In this document: positions 17,162 through 25,667 of the stretch, piece after piece
How positions within the stretch are numbered: position 1 is the stretch's first letter
Layout of the letters: each line of letters begins with the position of its first letter
Assembly: GCA_942491145.1 (NCBI GenBank)
Contig: CALOBC010000040.1
Coordinates: 472,543-536,542, forward strand
Origin: CAXQUZ01 sp942491145
GTDB lineage: Bacteria > Myxococcota_A > UBA796 > UBA2385
Reading direction: 5' to 3'
DNA length: 64,000 nucleotides
Position numbers and translations under genes: made by a program
The notes under the pieces: generated by a model
The model's database searches: none
Seen by the model: only the letters and a program-made list of their open reading frames with translations
Told to the model about the DNA's origin: nothing

Positions 17162-17515
17162 ATGGACAGCTTGTCGAGCGGCTCTGAGTTTCCCGATGAT
17201 GGGGCCTTTCGCCGCGAAGTGGGCGATGTGCTCGCTGCGTTGTTGGACGAAGTGGACGAGATCGAAGCGGACATCGACGCGCGGCTGTCACCGGGCAACC
17301 TCAACGTGGTCTTTGAGGACGACGACAGCACGTTCGTGTTGTCGCAACAGACCCCGACCCACGAGCTCTGGCTGAGCGCGAACTTGCGGGCATGGCACTT
17401 TCGGCGGGTTGATGGCGTGTGGCGGGAACGGGACACGGACGAGCCGATGCTGGAGCTGCTGTCGGCCCTGTTCAGCGAAAAGACGGGTCTGCGCGTGGGC
17501 TTCTCGGCGGGCTGA
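17162..17515 (+). CDS. cyaY: Frataxin homologue CyaY
   Basis: 117 residues, close to the bacterial 106. Frataxin binds iron and modulates IscS in cluster assembly. The N-terminal acidic helix (LLDEVDEIEADID) matches the frataxin acidic ridge, followed by the beta sheet signature NLNVVFEDDDSTFVLSQQ, then PTHELWLSA, AWHFRRVDGVW and a closing helix (LELLSALFSE). ATG at 17162 begins just before the first helix; upstream frame sequence is unrelated. It is 11 kb from the isc operon, alone between an aminotransferase and a kinase. The assignment rests on residue pattern and is strong. Confidence 0.85.
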   Translation: MDSLSSGSEFPDDGAFRREVGDVLAALLDEVDEIEADIDARLSPGNLNVVFEDDDSTFVLSQQTPTHELWLSANLRAWHFRRVDGVWRERDTDEPMLELLSALFSEKTGLRVGFSAG

Positions 17516-17607
17516 GCCGTGCGTGCTGGGCACTGCACCCCACCCTCTTGGAGCTCCGGTGCAGCGGGCGCGCTCAAGAGTCCCCCACAACTGGATAGAG
17601 CCGCTGG

Positions 17608-20600
17608 ATGCCGCCGGTCCCCCCGCCAATCCCTTCGCACTACGCCGATCCTGTCTGGATCGGTGACGGTGCGACTGGGGTGGTCTGGCGAGTGCGGGAC
17701 GTCGCCCGAGATGAGCTGCTTGCCCTCAAGGTGGTGCGGCCAAACCTCGCGGTGCATGCCCGCTTTCGGGCCCGCTTTGCCCGAGAGGTCTCGCTCGCTG
17801 CCGCGGTGATGCACCCCAACCTCGTGGCGGTGCGGGACCACGGGCGGCTGGAGGACGGCCGGCCCTACGTGGCGATGGACTACGCCGATCAGGGCAGCCT
17901 GGCCGACTTGCTGGAGCGGGGCGTGTCGGTTGCTGAGGCCATGCCGTTGCTGCAGCAAGTCCTCGCCGCGCTCGCCCGGCTGCACGCCATCGGCCTGGTC
18001 CACCAGGACTTGAAGCCCGAGAACATCCTGCTGGTGAGCACTCCGGACGGTGGGCGACGCGCGTGGGTGACCGACCTGGGGGTGGCGGGGGCGCGGACGG
18101 AGCTGGCCCTGACGAAGCGGGGAATCGCCGGCACCCGAGAGTGGATGGCCCCCGAACAGCTGGAGGGGCGCCCCCAAGAGCTCGGTCCCTGGACCGATCT
18201 GTATGCGTTCGGACTTGTGCTCAACCAGATCTTGGACGGCATGCCGCTGCCGCTGCGGGTGGACGGTGGTCGGCTGGTGCGCCCCCGGCCTCGGATGCCC
18301 GCCAGTGTCCCGGCCGCTCTGGCGACGCTGGTGCGCCAGTTGGTGGACCTGCGGCCGTATCAACGGTTCGATCGGGCTGCCGATGTTGCCCGAGTGCTCG
18401 ACCATGCGGGCGACGGCGAGGTCGATGGGGGTGCCATCACCCAGATCCGGGCACGCGCGCTGGGGGGCAGCAGCACCACCTTCCCGATGCCACTGCTCGC
18501 CGAGGCTCGGGAACCGGTGACCATTCCGCGGCGTGTGGGGCCCCCTTCAGCAGAAGTGCCCACGTGGAACCGGGAGCCGCCCGGCCCCCTGCCCAGCGCG
18601 CCCTTGCCCGAGCCGCCGTGGGCGCGACCCGGCCACCACCCTCGCCTCGTCGCCCTGCGCGATCCCCCCAACGTGGGTCGAGAAGCCATCCGCGGCCAGA
18701 TCTGGACGGCGGCCCAGGAAGTGGTCTCCGAGGGCCAAGCTCGGGTGGTGCTGTTGGTGGGCGACGCCGCCTGCGGCAAGTTTGCGCTGGCCCGATCGGT
18801 CGCCCAGACCCTCGATGAGGGCGGCTGGATGGAGAGCTTCTCTCTTCGCTATGGCAGCCCAGAGGGCGCCGACGATGGCTACCGGGGCGCCGTGCTCGAG
18901 ATCCTGGCGCCGTGGAATGACACCCGTGTGGAAGCCGAGCGCCGGATCGGGGCGTGGCTGGCCCGGGACCAACAGACCCTCGAGGTCGCGGTGTCGGCGG
19001 AGGCCCGCGCGCTCACCCGCTGGTGTGGGTACGTCCTTCCCGAAGATCCGCCAGCCAACGCCGCTCTCGGGCTCGCATGCCTGTATCGCCACCTCGACGC
19101 CCGCTCCTGGCGCGGGGGCGCAATGCTGGTGCTGGAGGATGCCCACAACTCCCGCCAGCCCGGGGATGGGCTGGCCATCTGCCGGGCGCTGCTGTCCCGG
19201 ACCGTGGGCGAGCGGCCGGTGTTGGCCGTGGCCACGCTGGATGCCGGTGCCATCGCGAGCTCCCCCAAGCTGGAAGCCGAGGTCGCCTCACTCAAGGCCA
19301 TGGGTGCCCAGATCGTTGACGTGCCCCGCTTGTTGGGGCCCGATCTGCACCGCTTCCTCCACCACGGCTTGCTCCTCCAGTCGGAGCTGGCGCAAGGGCT
19401 CCTCGACCGATGTGGGGGCAGTCCGGTCTTTGCCACCTTGCTGGTGCGAGACTGGGGCGCCCGGGGCCTGCTGCGGTGGACCGATGGCGGCCGACTGGCC
19501 CTCAACTCGTCCGCCCCCCTTGATGTGCTGGTGCCGGCGCGGCTCGAAGCGCTGTGCGGACGGCGCTTGGACGGTGCGCTCGCTGCACTGGAGACCCCGG
19601 CCCGCTGCGCGGAGACCCTGGCGGCGGTGGCGCTGGGTGGGGGCAACCCGCCGGCTGTGGTCGCCCGCGAGCTCGATCTGGAAGCGCTGGACGGGCTGTT
19701 TGCGTCGGGCTTGGTCCGCCAGCGGGGCTTCCGCTTGGTGTTTGAGCACCCCGCCGTCTTCGCCGAAGCGCTGCGGCGCGCCGAGGTCCAGGCCGATCGG
19801 TCCGACGTGCATCGCAAGCTCGCCGATGCCTGGGAAAAACTGGGTCAGAACACTGGTGCAGACGTCGATCTCGCCCATGGTGAGCATCGGCTGCGGGCCG
19901 GCGAGTGTGCCCGGGCCGTGCCGCCCTTGCTGCGGGCATCCCGCTCGGCGCTGCTGGAGGGCCGGCCCACCATCGCGCGCACCGCTGCGGCCTTGGCCCT
20001 CGATGCAGCGACCACGGCGGACCTCGCGATGGCCCGGGTGGAAGCCCGCCAACGGCTCGCTGAAGCGCTGCTGGAGCTGGATCTGCCCGAGGAGGCGGCC
20101 ACGCTGCTGAGTCCGGACCGAGAAGCGCTGACGATGGACCGCCGCAGCCGCGCACGGGATGCGGTGCTCCGCTCCCGAGCGGCGATCGCGCTGGGCGACA
20201 GTGTGCTGGGGTCTCAGCTCCTCGCGGAGGCCGCACGGGCCTACGAGGCCACCCGCGACTGGCCTGGGCTTGTCGAGACGGCCCATGGTCAGGCCATCAT
20301 CTATCGGTTGCAAGGTGACCCGGAGCGCGCCGCGGAGCGCTTTGATCGGATGCAGCGGCTGAACAAGCATGTCGACACTCGACTGGACCTGTTGGCCCAC
20401 GCCGGGCGCATCGAGAGTCGGCTGGCTGCCGGCCGGCTGCGGGGGCTCGAGGCCGACGCCCGGCGCCTGCGGTTTGCCGCCCAAGACACCGGCGACACCC
20501 GCAACATCGCCCAAGCCCACTACACCACCGGTGCGGTCTGTCTGCGCCTCCGCCGCCTCGATGCGGCCGAGCGCCACTTCCGCACCGCGCTGGCACTGGC

Positions 20601-21159
20601 CGCCGTCCAGGGGGACGACCGGCTTGAAGTCTCCTGCGAGAATGCCCTGGGTGAGGTGTTTCGCTACTCGGGGGACAGCGTCGGCGCAAGGCAACGCTAC
20701 GCCCGGGCGGCGGTGGTCGCCGAGCGCAACGGCTGGATGCTCGTCGCCGCGGTGGCCCGGATCAACCTCGCCTTGCTGGCCCTGGCAACCGAGCGGGAAC
20801 CCGCGGTGCGAGAGGTCGGGCGCGCGGCGGTGCTGCTGGACGCGCACGATGCCCACTGGGGCTGGTTGTTTGTGGGGGTGCTGCGGGCGCTGTGGTGCGC
20901 CGAGGACGGCGACTTCCACGGGTGCAGCGATTGGCTGGATCGGGCCGAGCGCTGCGGACTGGGCCGGGTGTCGTCCCCCGACCTCTGGCAGCCACTGGAG
21001 CGCCTCGCCCACCGGGCCGCAACCCAGGGCTGGGGCGAGCTTGCGCGCCGGGTGGACGCGGCCGTGGGCATGGGACCGGCCATCGCCTCACCGGTGGAGG
21101 GCCCCGGGGTGGAGGACGCCCCCACGCTCTCGGGGGGCCTTGGTGACGGTGGTGGCTGA
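17608..21159 (+). CDS. Ser/Thr protein kinase-like receptor with ATPase module and TPR-like repeats (receptor 2)
   Basis: 1183 residues. The kinase-like domain (12-265) retains the glycine loop (GDGATGVVWRV), LALKVV lysine, catalytic Asp in VHQDLKPEN (Gln replaces the Arg of HRD), VTDLGVAG (DLG instead of DFG) and WMAPEQL, so it is probably active but of the non-RD type. The ATPase module has a P-loop GDAACGKF at residue 385, with the lysine but Phe in place of Ser/Thr, and a Walker B-like LVLEDAH. The C-terminal 500 residues are TPR-like. TAGAGC lies six bases before the ATG. Paralogue of the genes at 10031 and 33182. Confidence 0.87.
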   Translation: MPPVPPPIPSHYADPVWIGDGATGVVWRVRDVARDELLALKVVRPNLAVHARFRARFAREVSLAAAVMHPNLVAVRDHGRLEDGRPYVAMDYADQGSLADLLERGVSVAEAMPLLQQVLAALARLHAIGLVHQDLKPENILLVSTPDGGRRAWVTDLGVAGARTELALTKRGIAGTREWMAPEQLEGRPQELGPWTDLYAFGLVLNQILDGMPLPLRVDGGRLVRPRPRMPASVPAALATLVRQLVDLRPYQRFDRAADVARVLDHAGDGEVDGGAITQIRARALGGSSTTFPMPLLAEAREPVTIPRRVGPPSAEVPTWNREPPGPLPSAPLPEPPWARPGHHPRLVALRDPPNVGREAIRGQIWTAAQEVVSEGQARVVLLVGDAACGKFALARSVAQTLDEGGWMESFSLRYGSPEGADDGYRGAVLEILAPWNDTRVEAERRIGAWLARDQQTLEVAVSAEARALTRWCGYVLPEDPPANAALGLACLYRHLDARSWRGGAMLVLEDAHNSRQPGDGLAICRALLSRTVGERPVLAVATLDAGAIASSPKLEAEVASLKAMGAQIVDVPRLLGPDLHRFLHHGLLLQSELAQGLLDRCGGSPVFATLLVRDWGARGLLRWTDGGRLALNSSAPLDVLVPARLEALCGRRLDGALAALETPARCAETLAAVALGGGNPPAVVARELDLEALDGLFASGLVRQRGFRLVFEHPAVFAEALRRAEVQADRSDVHRKLADAWEKLGQNTGADVDLAHGEHRLRAGECARAVPPLLRASRSALLEGRPTIARTAAALALDAATTADLAMARVEARQRLAEALLELDLPEEAATLLSPDREALTMDRRSRARDAVLRSRAAIALGDSVLGSQLLAEAARAYEATRDWPGLVETAHGQAIIYRLQGDPERAAERFDRMQRLNKHVDTRLDLLAHAGRIESRLAAGRLRGLEADARRLRFAAQDTGDTRNIAQAHYTTGAVCLRLRRLDAAERHFRTALALAAVQGDDRLEVSCENALGEVFRYSGDSVGARQRYARAAVVAERNGWMLVAAVARINLALLALATEREPAVREVGRAAVLLDAHDAHWGWLFVGVLRALWCAEDGDFHGCSDWLDRAERCGLGRVSSPDLWQPLERLAHRAATQGWGELARRVDAAVGMGPAIASPVEGPGVEDAPTLSGGLGDGGG

Positions 21160-21281
21160 ACTCTCGGCTGCGCCGTGATAGACCGTGTCGGTCTTCTGCC
21201 CGACCCGGCGCGCACGCCAGGGTGACGGGGTGGGAAGGGGTGCCCGTTTTTGGTGGTCACCCCAGCGCATCGGAGGTTCAC

Positions 21282-22148
21282 GTGTCGAAGCCCCTGCCTG
21301 TGTTGTCGGCCTTGCGGCTGTCCTTGTTCGCTGTCCTCGTGGGCTGTCCCGAGCCTGTCGCGACCACCGATGGCGCGATGTCGCCGGGTGGTGCGGGGGG
21401 TGCCGGCCAGATGGGGGGCTCGCCCTCGTCGGGTGGCCAGCCCGGTGCGATGCCCGGCGGCCAGCAGGGTGGTCAAGCGGGTGGAACGCCCGGAACGACC
21501 GCGCCCACGGGCGCGACGGCGGGTGGACAGCTCGCCAATGGCGCTGAGGTTCCCCAAGCGGGCACCTTCGGCTCGATCGTCCCGGATGCCGAGCTTGAGC
21601 CCAAGTTTGCTCAGGACGACATCACCGACGGCTGGACGGTGTCGGGGGTCACGAGCTGCACCGACTGCGAAGGCGCCGTGCTGGTGCGGGTGTTGCCGCC
21701 GCCGCCGGACCAGGGCGGCATGGACCAAGAGATCCACCTGGTGACCACCTTGTCGCTGGACGGCGAGGGTGCGTTCACCGTGAAGGTGCCCAAGGACTAC
21801 GAGCAAGTGGTCCTGCAAGTGGTCGACGACGCGGATGGCGACGGCAAGCCCTCGGCCGGGGAGCGGATGGGCCTGCCCAAGACCGGTCCCGTCAGCATGG
21901 GCAAGAACGTCACCGGCATCGAGCTGGTGGTCGGGGTCTTCCCCGACATGCCTGCCATGGACGGCACTGGCAACCCGATGGGTGCGACGCCGACTGGCGG
22001 GGCGGCCACGCAAGCTGGACCGACCGATGCGGCGGGCGGTGGGGGTGCTGCGGGTGGGCCTCCCCCGGGCGGTGCGCCGCCGACCGTGGCGCCGACGCCT
22101 GGTGAAGGTGGCCCGCCGCCTGAAGCGGTCCCCCCGACCGGGGGCTGA
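21282..22148 (+). CDS. Gly/Pro-rich lipoprotein
   Basis: 288 residues. GTG start with GGAGG seven bases upstream. The signal peptide ends in a lipobox, VLVGC. The mature protein has a Gly/Gln/Thr-rich linker (about 35-95), a compact middle domain (about 100-215) with a CTDC pair, a beta-rich carboxypeptidase-regulatory-like pattern (FTVKVPKDYEQVVLQVVDD, then DADGDGKPS), and a Pro/Gly-rich tail. Likely an outer-membrane lipoprotein; function unknown. It is convergent with the next gene, 28 bases apart. Confidence 0.72.
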   Translation: MSKPLPVLSALRLSLFAVLVGCPEPVATTDGAMSPGGAGGAGQMGGSPSSGGQPGAMPGGQQGGQAGGTPGTTAPTGATAGGQLANGAEVPQAGTFGSIVPDAELEPKFAQDDITDGWTVSGVTSCTDCEGAVLVRVLPPPPDQGGMDQEIHLVTTLSLDGEGAFTVKVPKDYEQVVLQVVDDADGDGKPSAGERMGLPKTGPVSMGKNVTGIELVVGVFPDMPAMDGTGNPMGATPTGGAATQAGPTDAAGGGGAAGGPPPGGAPPTVAPTPGEGGPPPEAVPPTGG

Positions 22149-22176
22149 TTCCCGAGGGCTGTGCCAACCGATGGGC

Positions 22177-23608
22177 TCACCGCCGGGGTGGCCCTTGTGG
22201 ACGACCCTGGGGCCTGGACTGGCCGGGCCCTTGGTGCTGACCTTGGCCCGTCTTGCGCGCCGCCTCATCCACTTGGGCCAAGAACGCTTCACCCTGCTGA
22301 AGAGCGGTGCGCAGCTGATCCTGGCCTTCGGTGTGGTTGCCGCCCGCGAGCGCCAGCACCCCGTCGAGGGCCGTCAAGATCCCCGCCCGGTTGGGGCACG
22401 CCCAGTCTTGGTTGTGCAAGGGCCAGTTGTCGCTGAGAATGGCCCGTGCATCGGCATAGTCACCATTTAGGGCCAGCTGACGCACCCCCGCATTGCGCAC
22501 CTGCTTGACGTTGTAGTAGCGGCTGCCATGGGTGTGGGCGTCGATGAGCCGCACCATGTCCCGCACCAGTGCGACCGTCTGGTTCGGTGCTGCCGCCAGC
22601 GCAGTGGACCGCTCTTCCAGCCACGCTTGGTAGGCCGCGTCGTCCGTGCCCATCTTGACGAGGGTGCCGATGGCCCGGGGGCCCGGCTGGCCGGCGACGT
22701 CGATGAGGCTGTCCCCCGTGGGCAACGCAGCGAGTCCGGCCACCGTCAGAGCCGGCGGGCCGATGTCCTGTGCCGGGGTCGTGAAGGCCTCCAGGAGCGC
22801 CGTGGCATCGAGGGGGCCTGCGCTGGCCTCTCGGCGGGCCTGAACGTCGTGCACGACGGCTTCAGCGCGGACGAGCTCGGCATCCCAGCTCGCGGCGGTC
22901 CAGTAGCCCCAGGTGCGGACGCCCGACAGCGGCCCGCTCGCTGCCGCCCAGGCGCCCCAGAGGCTCACCCGCAGCTTGTGGCGGTCGTCGAAATTGGCGA
23001 AGTCGTCCAGATCGAGCCGGTAGGGCGGGTTCTTGCGCAGGTGGGCCAGGCGCTCCGAGAGGGCGTCGGCAGCCGCAGCATCCGCGGTCGCCGCACGACC
23101 CAGCTGGGCCGTCTGGCGCCGGAGCGTGCCGAGCTCACCTGCTGCTGCGAGGGCAGGGTCGGGAGCGGGATTGCCCTGAATGGCGTGCAGCAGCGCGATG
23201 TTGTCTTGGGCCTGGGCGACGAGGACCTGCTGCACATCCCGGGCCGGACCGGCGCCGTGTACCGACACCTTGGCCAGCCGGGATGCACTGGTGGTCCACG
23301 TCTGGAGCGCTCCCGCCACGTCTCCTGTTCGAGCCTGGTCCCGCGCCAGCTCCCGCGCGGTCCACGCGAAGTGCCCGAGAACCCGCAGTCTCACGCCATC
23401 CCAGTCCGGCTCCCCGTACCAGTGGTGGTCGGCCACGAAGCCCCCGGCGTCCTGGTGCCAGATGGGCAGGTCCGGCGGGAGCGGGGGGGGCCTTCTGCCC
23501 CTGGTCGTGGACCGGCGCAGCCTCCATGGCCGTCACCTCGACGCTGCTGGGCGCTCGGTCTGGCTCGCTGCCACAGGACACCAGCAGAAAGCACCCCAGC
23601 GCCCTCAT
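22177..23608 (-). CDS. Lipoprotein of unknown function, interrupted by a one-base frameshift
   Basis: Reading starts at the ATG at 23608 with a lipoprotein signal (MRALGCFLLVSC). After about 40 residues the frame is lost at a run of eight G (eight C on the coding strand) at 23483-23490; removing one base joins it to the long frame LPIWHQDAGGFVADHHWYG... down to 22177, giving about 476 residues. The body is helical with no motif I recognise; the C-terminus is Gly/Gln/Pro-rich. The ATG overlaps the stop of the upstream FGE-like gene (ATGA), so it is the third gene of an operon. Sequencing error, phase variation or decay are all possible. Confidence 0.65.
23483..23490. repeat. Eight-G homopolymer at a frameshift point
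   Basis: Seven bases here would keep one continuous reading frame for the leftward lipoprotein gene; eight break it. It is a natural site for slippage in replication or in sequencing. Confidence 0.7.
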
Positions 23609-24795
23609 GGCGCCGCCTTGTCCGCGGCACACCGGAAGCCAGAGGTCTTGCGCCGAATCTCCGGCAAGAAGTGGTGGCGCTCCCCAGCCGGATTCGGGGT
23701 GAGGTCAAAGAAGTACGACCCGCCCCGCACCGCCACATAGAGCCCGGGTCCCGGCGCCCGCGCTCCCCGCACGCCCCGCTGGTACGGCTCGGACGCCATC
23801 AAGGCCCACGTGTCGACCCGGTGGTCCGCCGTGAACTCCCACGCATTGCCGAACATGTCCAAGGCGCCGAAGGGGCTGGCACCCGCTGGGTAGGTGCCCA
23901 CGGGGGCGGTGCGCGCGTGGCCGTCGGTGTCATCGAAATTCGGGTCTTCGATCTTGCCGTGATTGAGCTTGGATGCGTCATAGTCATCGCCCCAAGGATA
24001 GTCTCGCTCCCGGCCAAAGGGGCCCAGCGCCGCAAGCTGCCACTCGACCTCACCGGGCAGCCGCTTGCCCGCCCAGCGGCAGTATTCTTGGGCGTCGTAC
24101 CAGCTGGTCAGCACCACAGGATGGTCACCGGTGCCCACCGGGAATGCCGTGCCGGTCCAGTTCCAGCCCTCTTCGGCCCATGCCTCGGCGACGTGGGGTG
24201 GGCGGTAGCCGGTGGCGTCCAAGAACTGGGCGTAGGCGGTCCGGGTGACCTCGGTCTGGTCGAGCCAGAAGCCGGCCACCCACGCGAGCTGCGGCTTCAC
24301 TCCGTTGCCACCGTGAAAGCCCCAGGGCACCGCCACATCGGGAATCCCGGCGAGCTGCTGGCCCTCAAGCTGAGCCGGTGGTGCCCCCGCAGCCCGTGCC
24401 GCCCCGCCGGCCGCATGGTCCGCCGCTCCGCCCGCCCCAGGATGGACCGGACCGCCCCCCGTTGGCGCACTGTGGCCGGGCACTGGGGGAATCTGTCGGG
24501 GGCCGAGCTTGCTCCATCCGGAAGGCACCCAGACCATCCCGTCCTGCTCGACGATGTCGAAGGTGGCCGGTGGGGCGCTCCCGTTGCCGTTGCCTTTCCC
24601 GCCGGCTTTGCCCTTCGCCTGGCCCCGTCCAGGCGCCTTTCCACCCCGCTGGGGTCCGGCCCCGCCCTGGCGACCCGGTGGGGGACCGCTCTGGGCTGGG
24701 GACACCACGGGCGCCTCGGTGGCCGATGGGGGGGACTCGGGCGTGGCACACCCTGCGAGGGCAACCATCCACAATGGCGTCGACCGCGCCATCAT
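23605..24795 (-). CDS. FGE-like (SUMF1/formylglycine-generating fold) lipoprotein
   Basis: 396 residues. Signal with lipobox ALAGC, a Gly/Pro/Lys-rich linker to about residue 100, then an FGE-sulfatase domain: FWLDQTEVTRTAYAQFLDATGY, HPVVLTSWYDAQEYCRWAGK, RLPGEVEWQ, YPWGDDYD, MFGNAWEFTAD, VRGGSYFF and the terminal SGFRCA. The paired cysteines used by true formylglycine-generating enzymes near the C-terminus are absent, so this is probably a binding or structural relative. Its ATG overlaps the stop of the upstream FGE-like gene (ATGA) and its own stop overlaps the next start; translational coupling is likely. Confidence 0.82.
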   Translation of the reverse strand: MMARSTPLWMVALAGCATPESPPSATEAPVVSPAQSGPPPGRQGGAGPQRGGKAPGRGQAKGKAGGKGNGNGSAPPATFDIVEQDGMVWVPSGWSKLGPRQIPPVPGHSAPTGGGPVHPGAGGAADHAAGGAARAAGAPPAQLEGQQLAGIPDVAVPWGFHGGNGVKPQLAWVAGFWLDQTEVTRTAYAQFLDATGYRPPHVAEAWAEEGWNWTGTAFPVGTGDHPVVLTSWYDAQEYCRWAGKRLPGEVEWQLAALGPFGRERDYPWGDDYDASKLNHGKIEDPNFDDTDGHARTAPVGTYPAGASPFGALDMFGNAWEFTADHRVDTWALMASEPYQRGVRGARAPGPGLYVAVRGGSYFFDLTPNPAGERHHFLPEIRRKTSGFRCAADKAAP

Positions 24796-25574
24796 GGCTT
24801 CACGTCCCGGGCGCACCGGATCCCGACGGTGTAGGCCACCCGGTCCGGTCGGGCTGGCTCTCGGTGGTGGCACGTGGCGTAGGAGGGCAGGTTCATCCAC
24901 GAGCCGCCCCGCAACACCCGCCACGGCCCGGTCGGTGGCCCAGTGGGATTGGTCGCTGCCGCACTGGTCCAAGCGTCCCGGTGGTAGACGTCCGCGGTCC
25001 ACTCCCACACGTTGCCGGCGGCGTGGGTGAGCCCGAAGGGACTGGCGCAGGCGGGATCTTCGTCGTCCACCGGCGCGGTCTCAACAGCCTGGATGGTGCC
25101 AAATTTGCCGCCGGCGTACCACCGCGCGGGGACTGCTTCGACGTCGCCCCAGGGGTAGGTCCGGGGCTCCGCACCGCACGCGGCGTACTCCCACTCGGCC
25201 TCGGTCGGCAGCCGCCCCCCTTGGGCCCCACAGTAGGCAGCCGCCTCATGCCAAGTGATGGCGACCACCGGATGTGTGTCAGAACGGCCTGCTGCACGGT
25301 GTTCCGGGCCTGCTCCGTCGGGGTGTTTGGCCCACCAAGCTGCCGACTCGCCCGAGGTCGCCGCGGGACCTGGACCCGTGGCGACAAAGGACTCGTATTC
25401 GGCGATGGTGACCTCGTGGCGCATGATCTCGAAGGTCGAGAGCGTCACATTGCGCGCGGGGGCATCCGGTTCGTGGGGGCTGCCCTGGGTGTAGGTCGCA
25501 CCGGGAATGCGCACCCAGTCGAGCCCCGGAGAGGCGACGGCGGCGTGGACGAGCAGAAGCAGGGCGACAGGCAC
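24792..25574 (-). CDS. Secreted FGE-like protein
   Basis: 260 residues. GTG start and signal peptide (VALLLLVHAAVASPG), then a complete FGE-sulfatase fold beginning at WVRIPGATYTQGS, with EVTIAEYESFV, HPVVAITWHEAAAYC, RLPTEAEWEYAACG, YPWGDVEAVP, AAGNVWEWTADVY, VLRGGSWMN and VGIRCARD. The catalytic cysteine pair of genuine formylglycine generators is not seen. First gene of a three-gene leftward operon; a TATCCT -10-like element lies 22 bases before the start. Longer in-frame extensions run into the divergent gene and are rejected. Confidence 0.83.
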   Translation of the reverse strand: MPVALLLLVHAAVASPGLDWVRIPGATYTQGSPHEPDAPARNVTLSTFEIMRHEVTIAEYESFVATGPGPAATSGESAAWWAKHPDGAGPEHRAAGRSDTHPVVAITWHEAAAYCGAQGGRLPTEAEWEYAACGAEPRTYPWGDVEAVPARWYAGGKFGTIQAVETAPVDDEDPACASPFGLTHAAGNVWEWTADVYHRDAWTSAAATNPTGPPTGPWRVLRGGSWMNLPSYATCHHREPARPDRVAYTVGIRCARDVKP

Positions 25575-25667
25575 AGCACTCCCAGGCGGGGAGGGGAGGA
25601 TACACCGCTCGGACCGAGGTGCTGTCCCGTGCAGTACCCTGGACCGCCCTCTCGCTCGGGAGCACTG
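25575..25667. promoter_or_regulatory. Divergent promoter region with two -10-like elements
   Basis: TATCCT on the minus strand (25602-25597) serves the FGE-like operon and TACCCT on the plus strand (25635-25640) serves the beta-propeller lipoprotein. Both fit the TA[TCG][CG]CT pattern seen at other genes here. -35 elements are not obvious. Confidence 0.45.
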
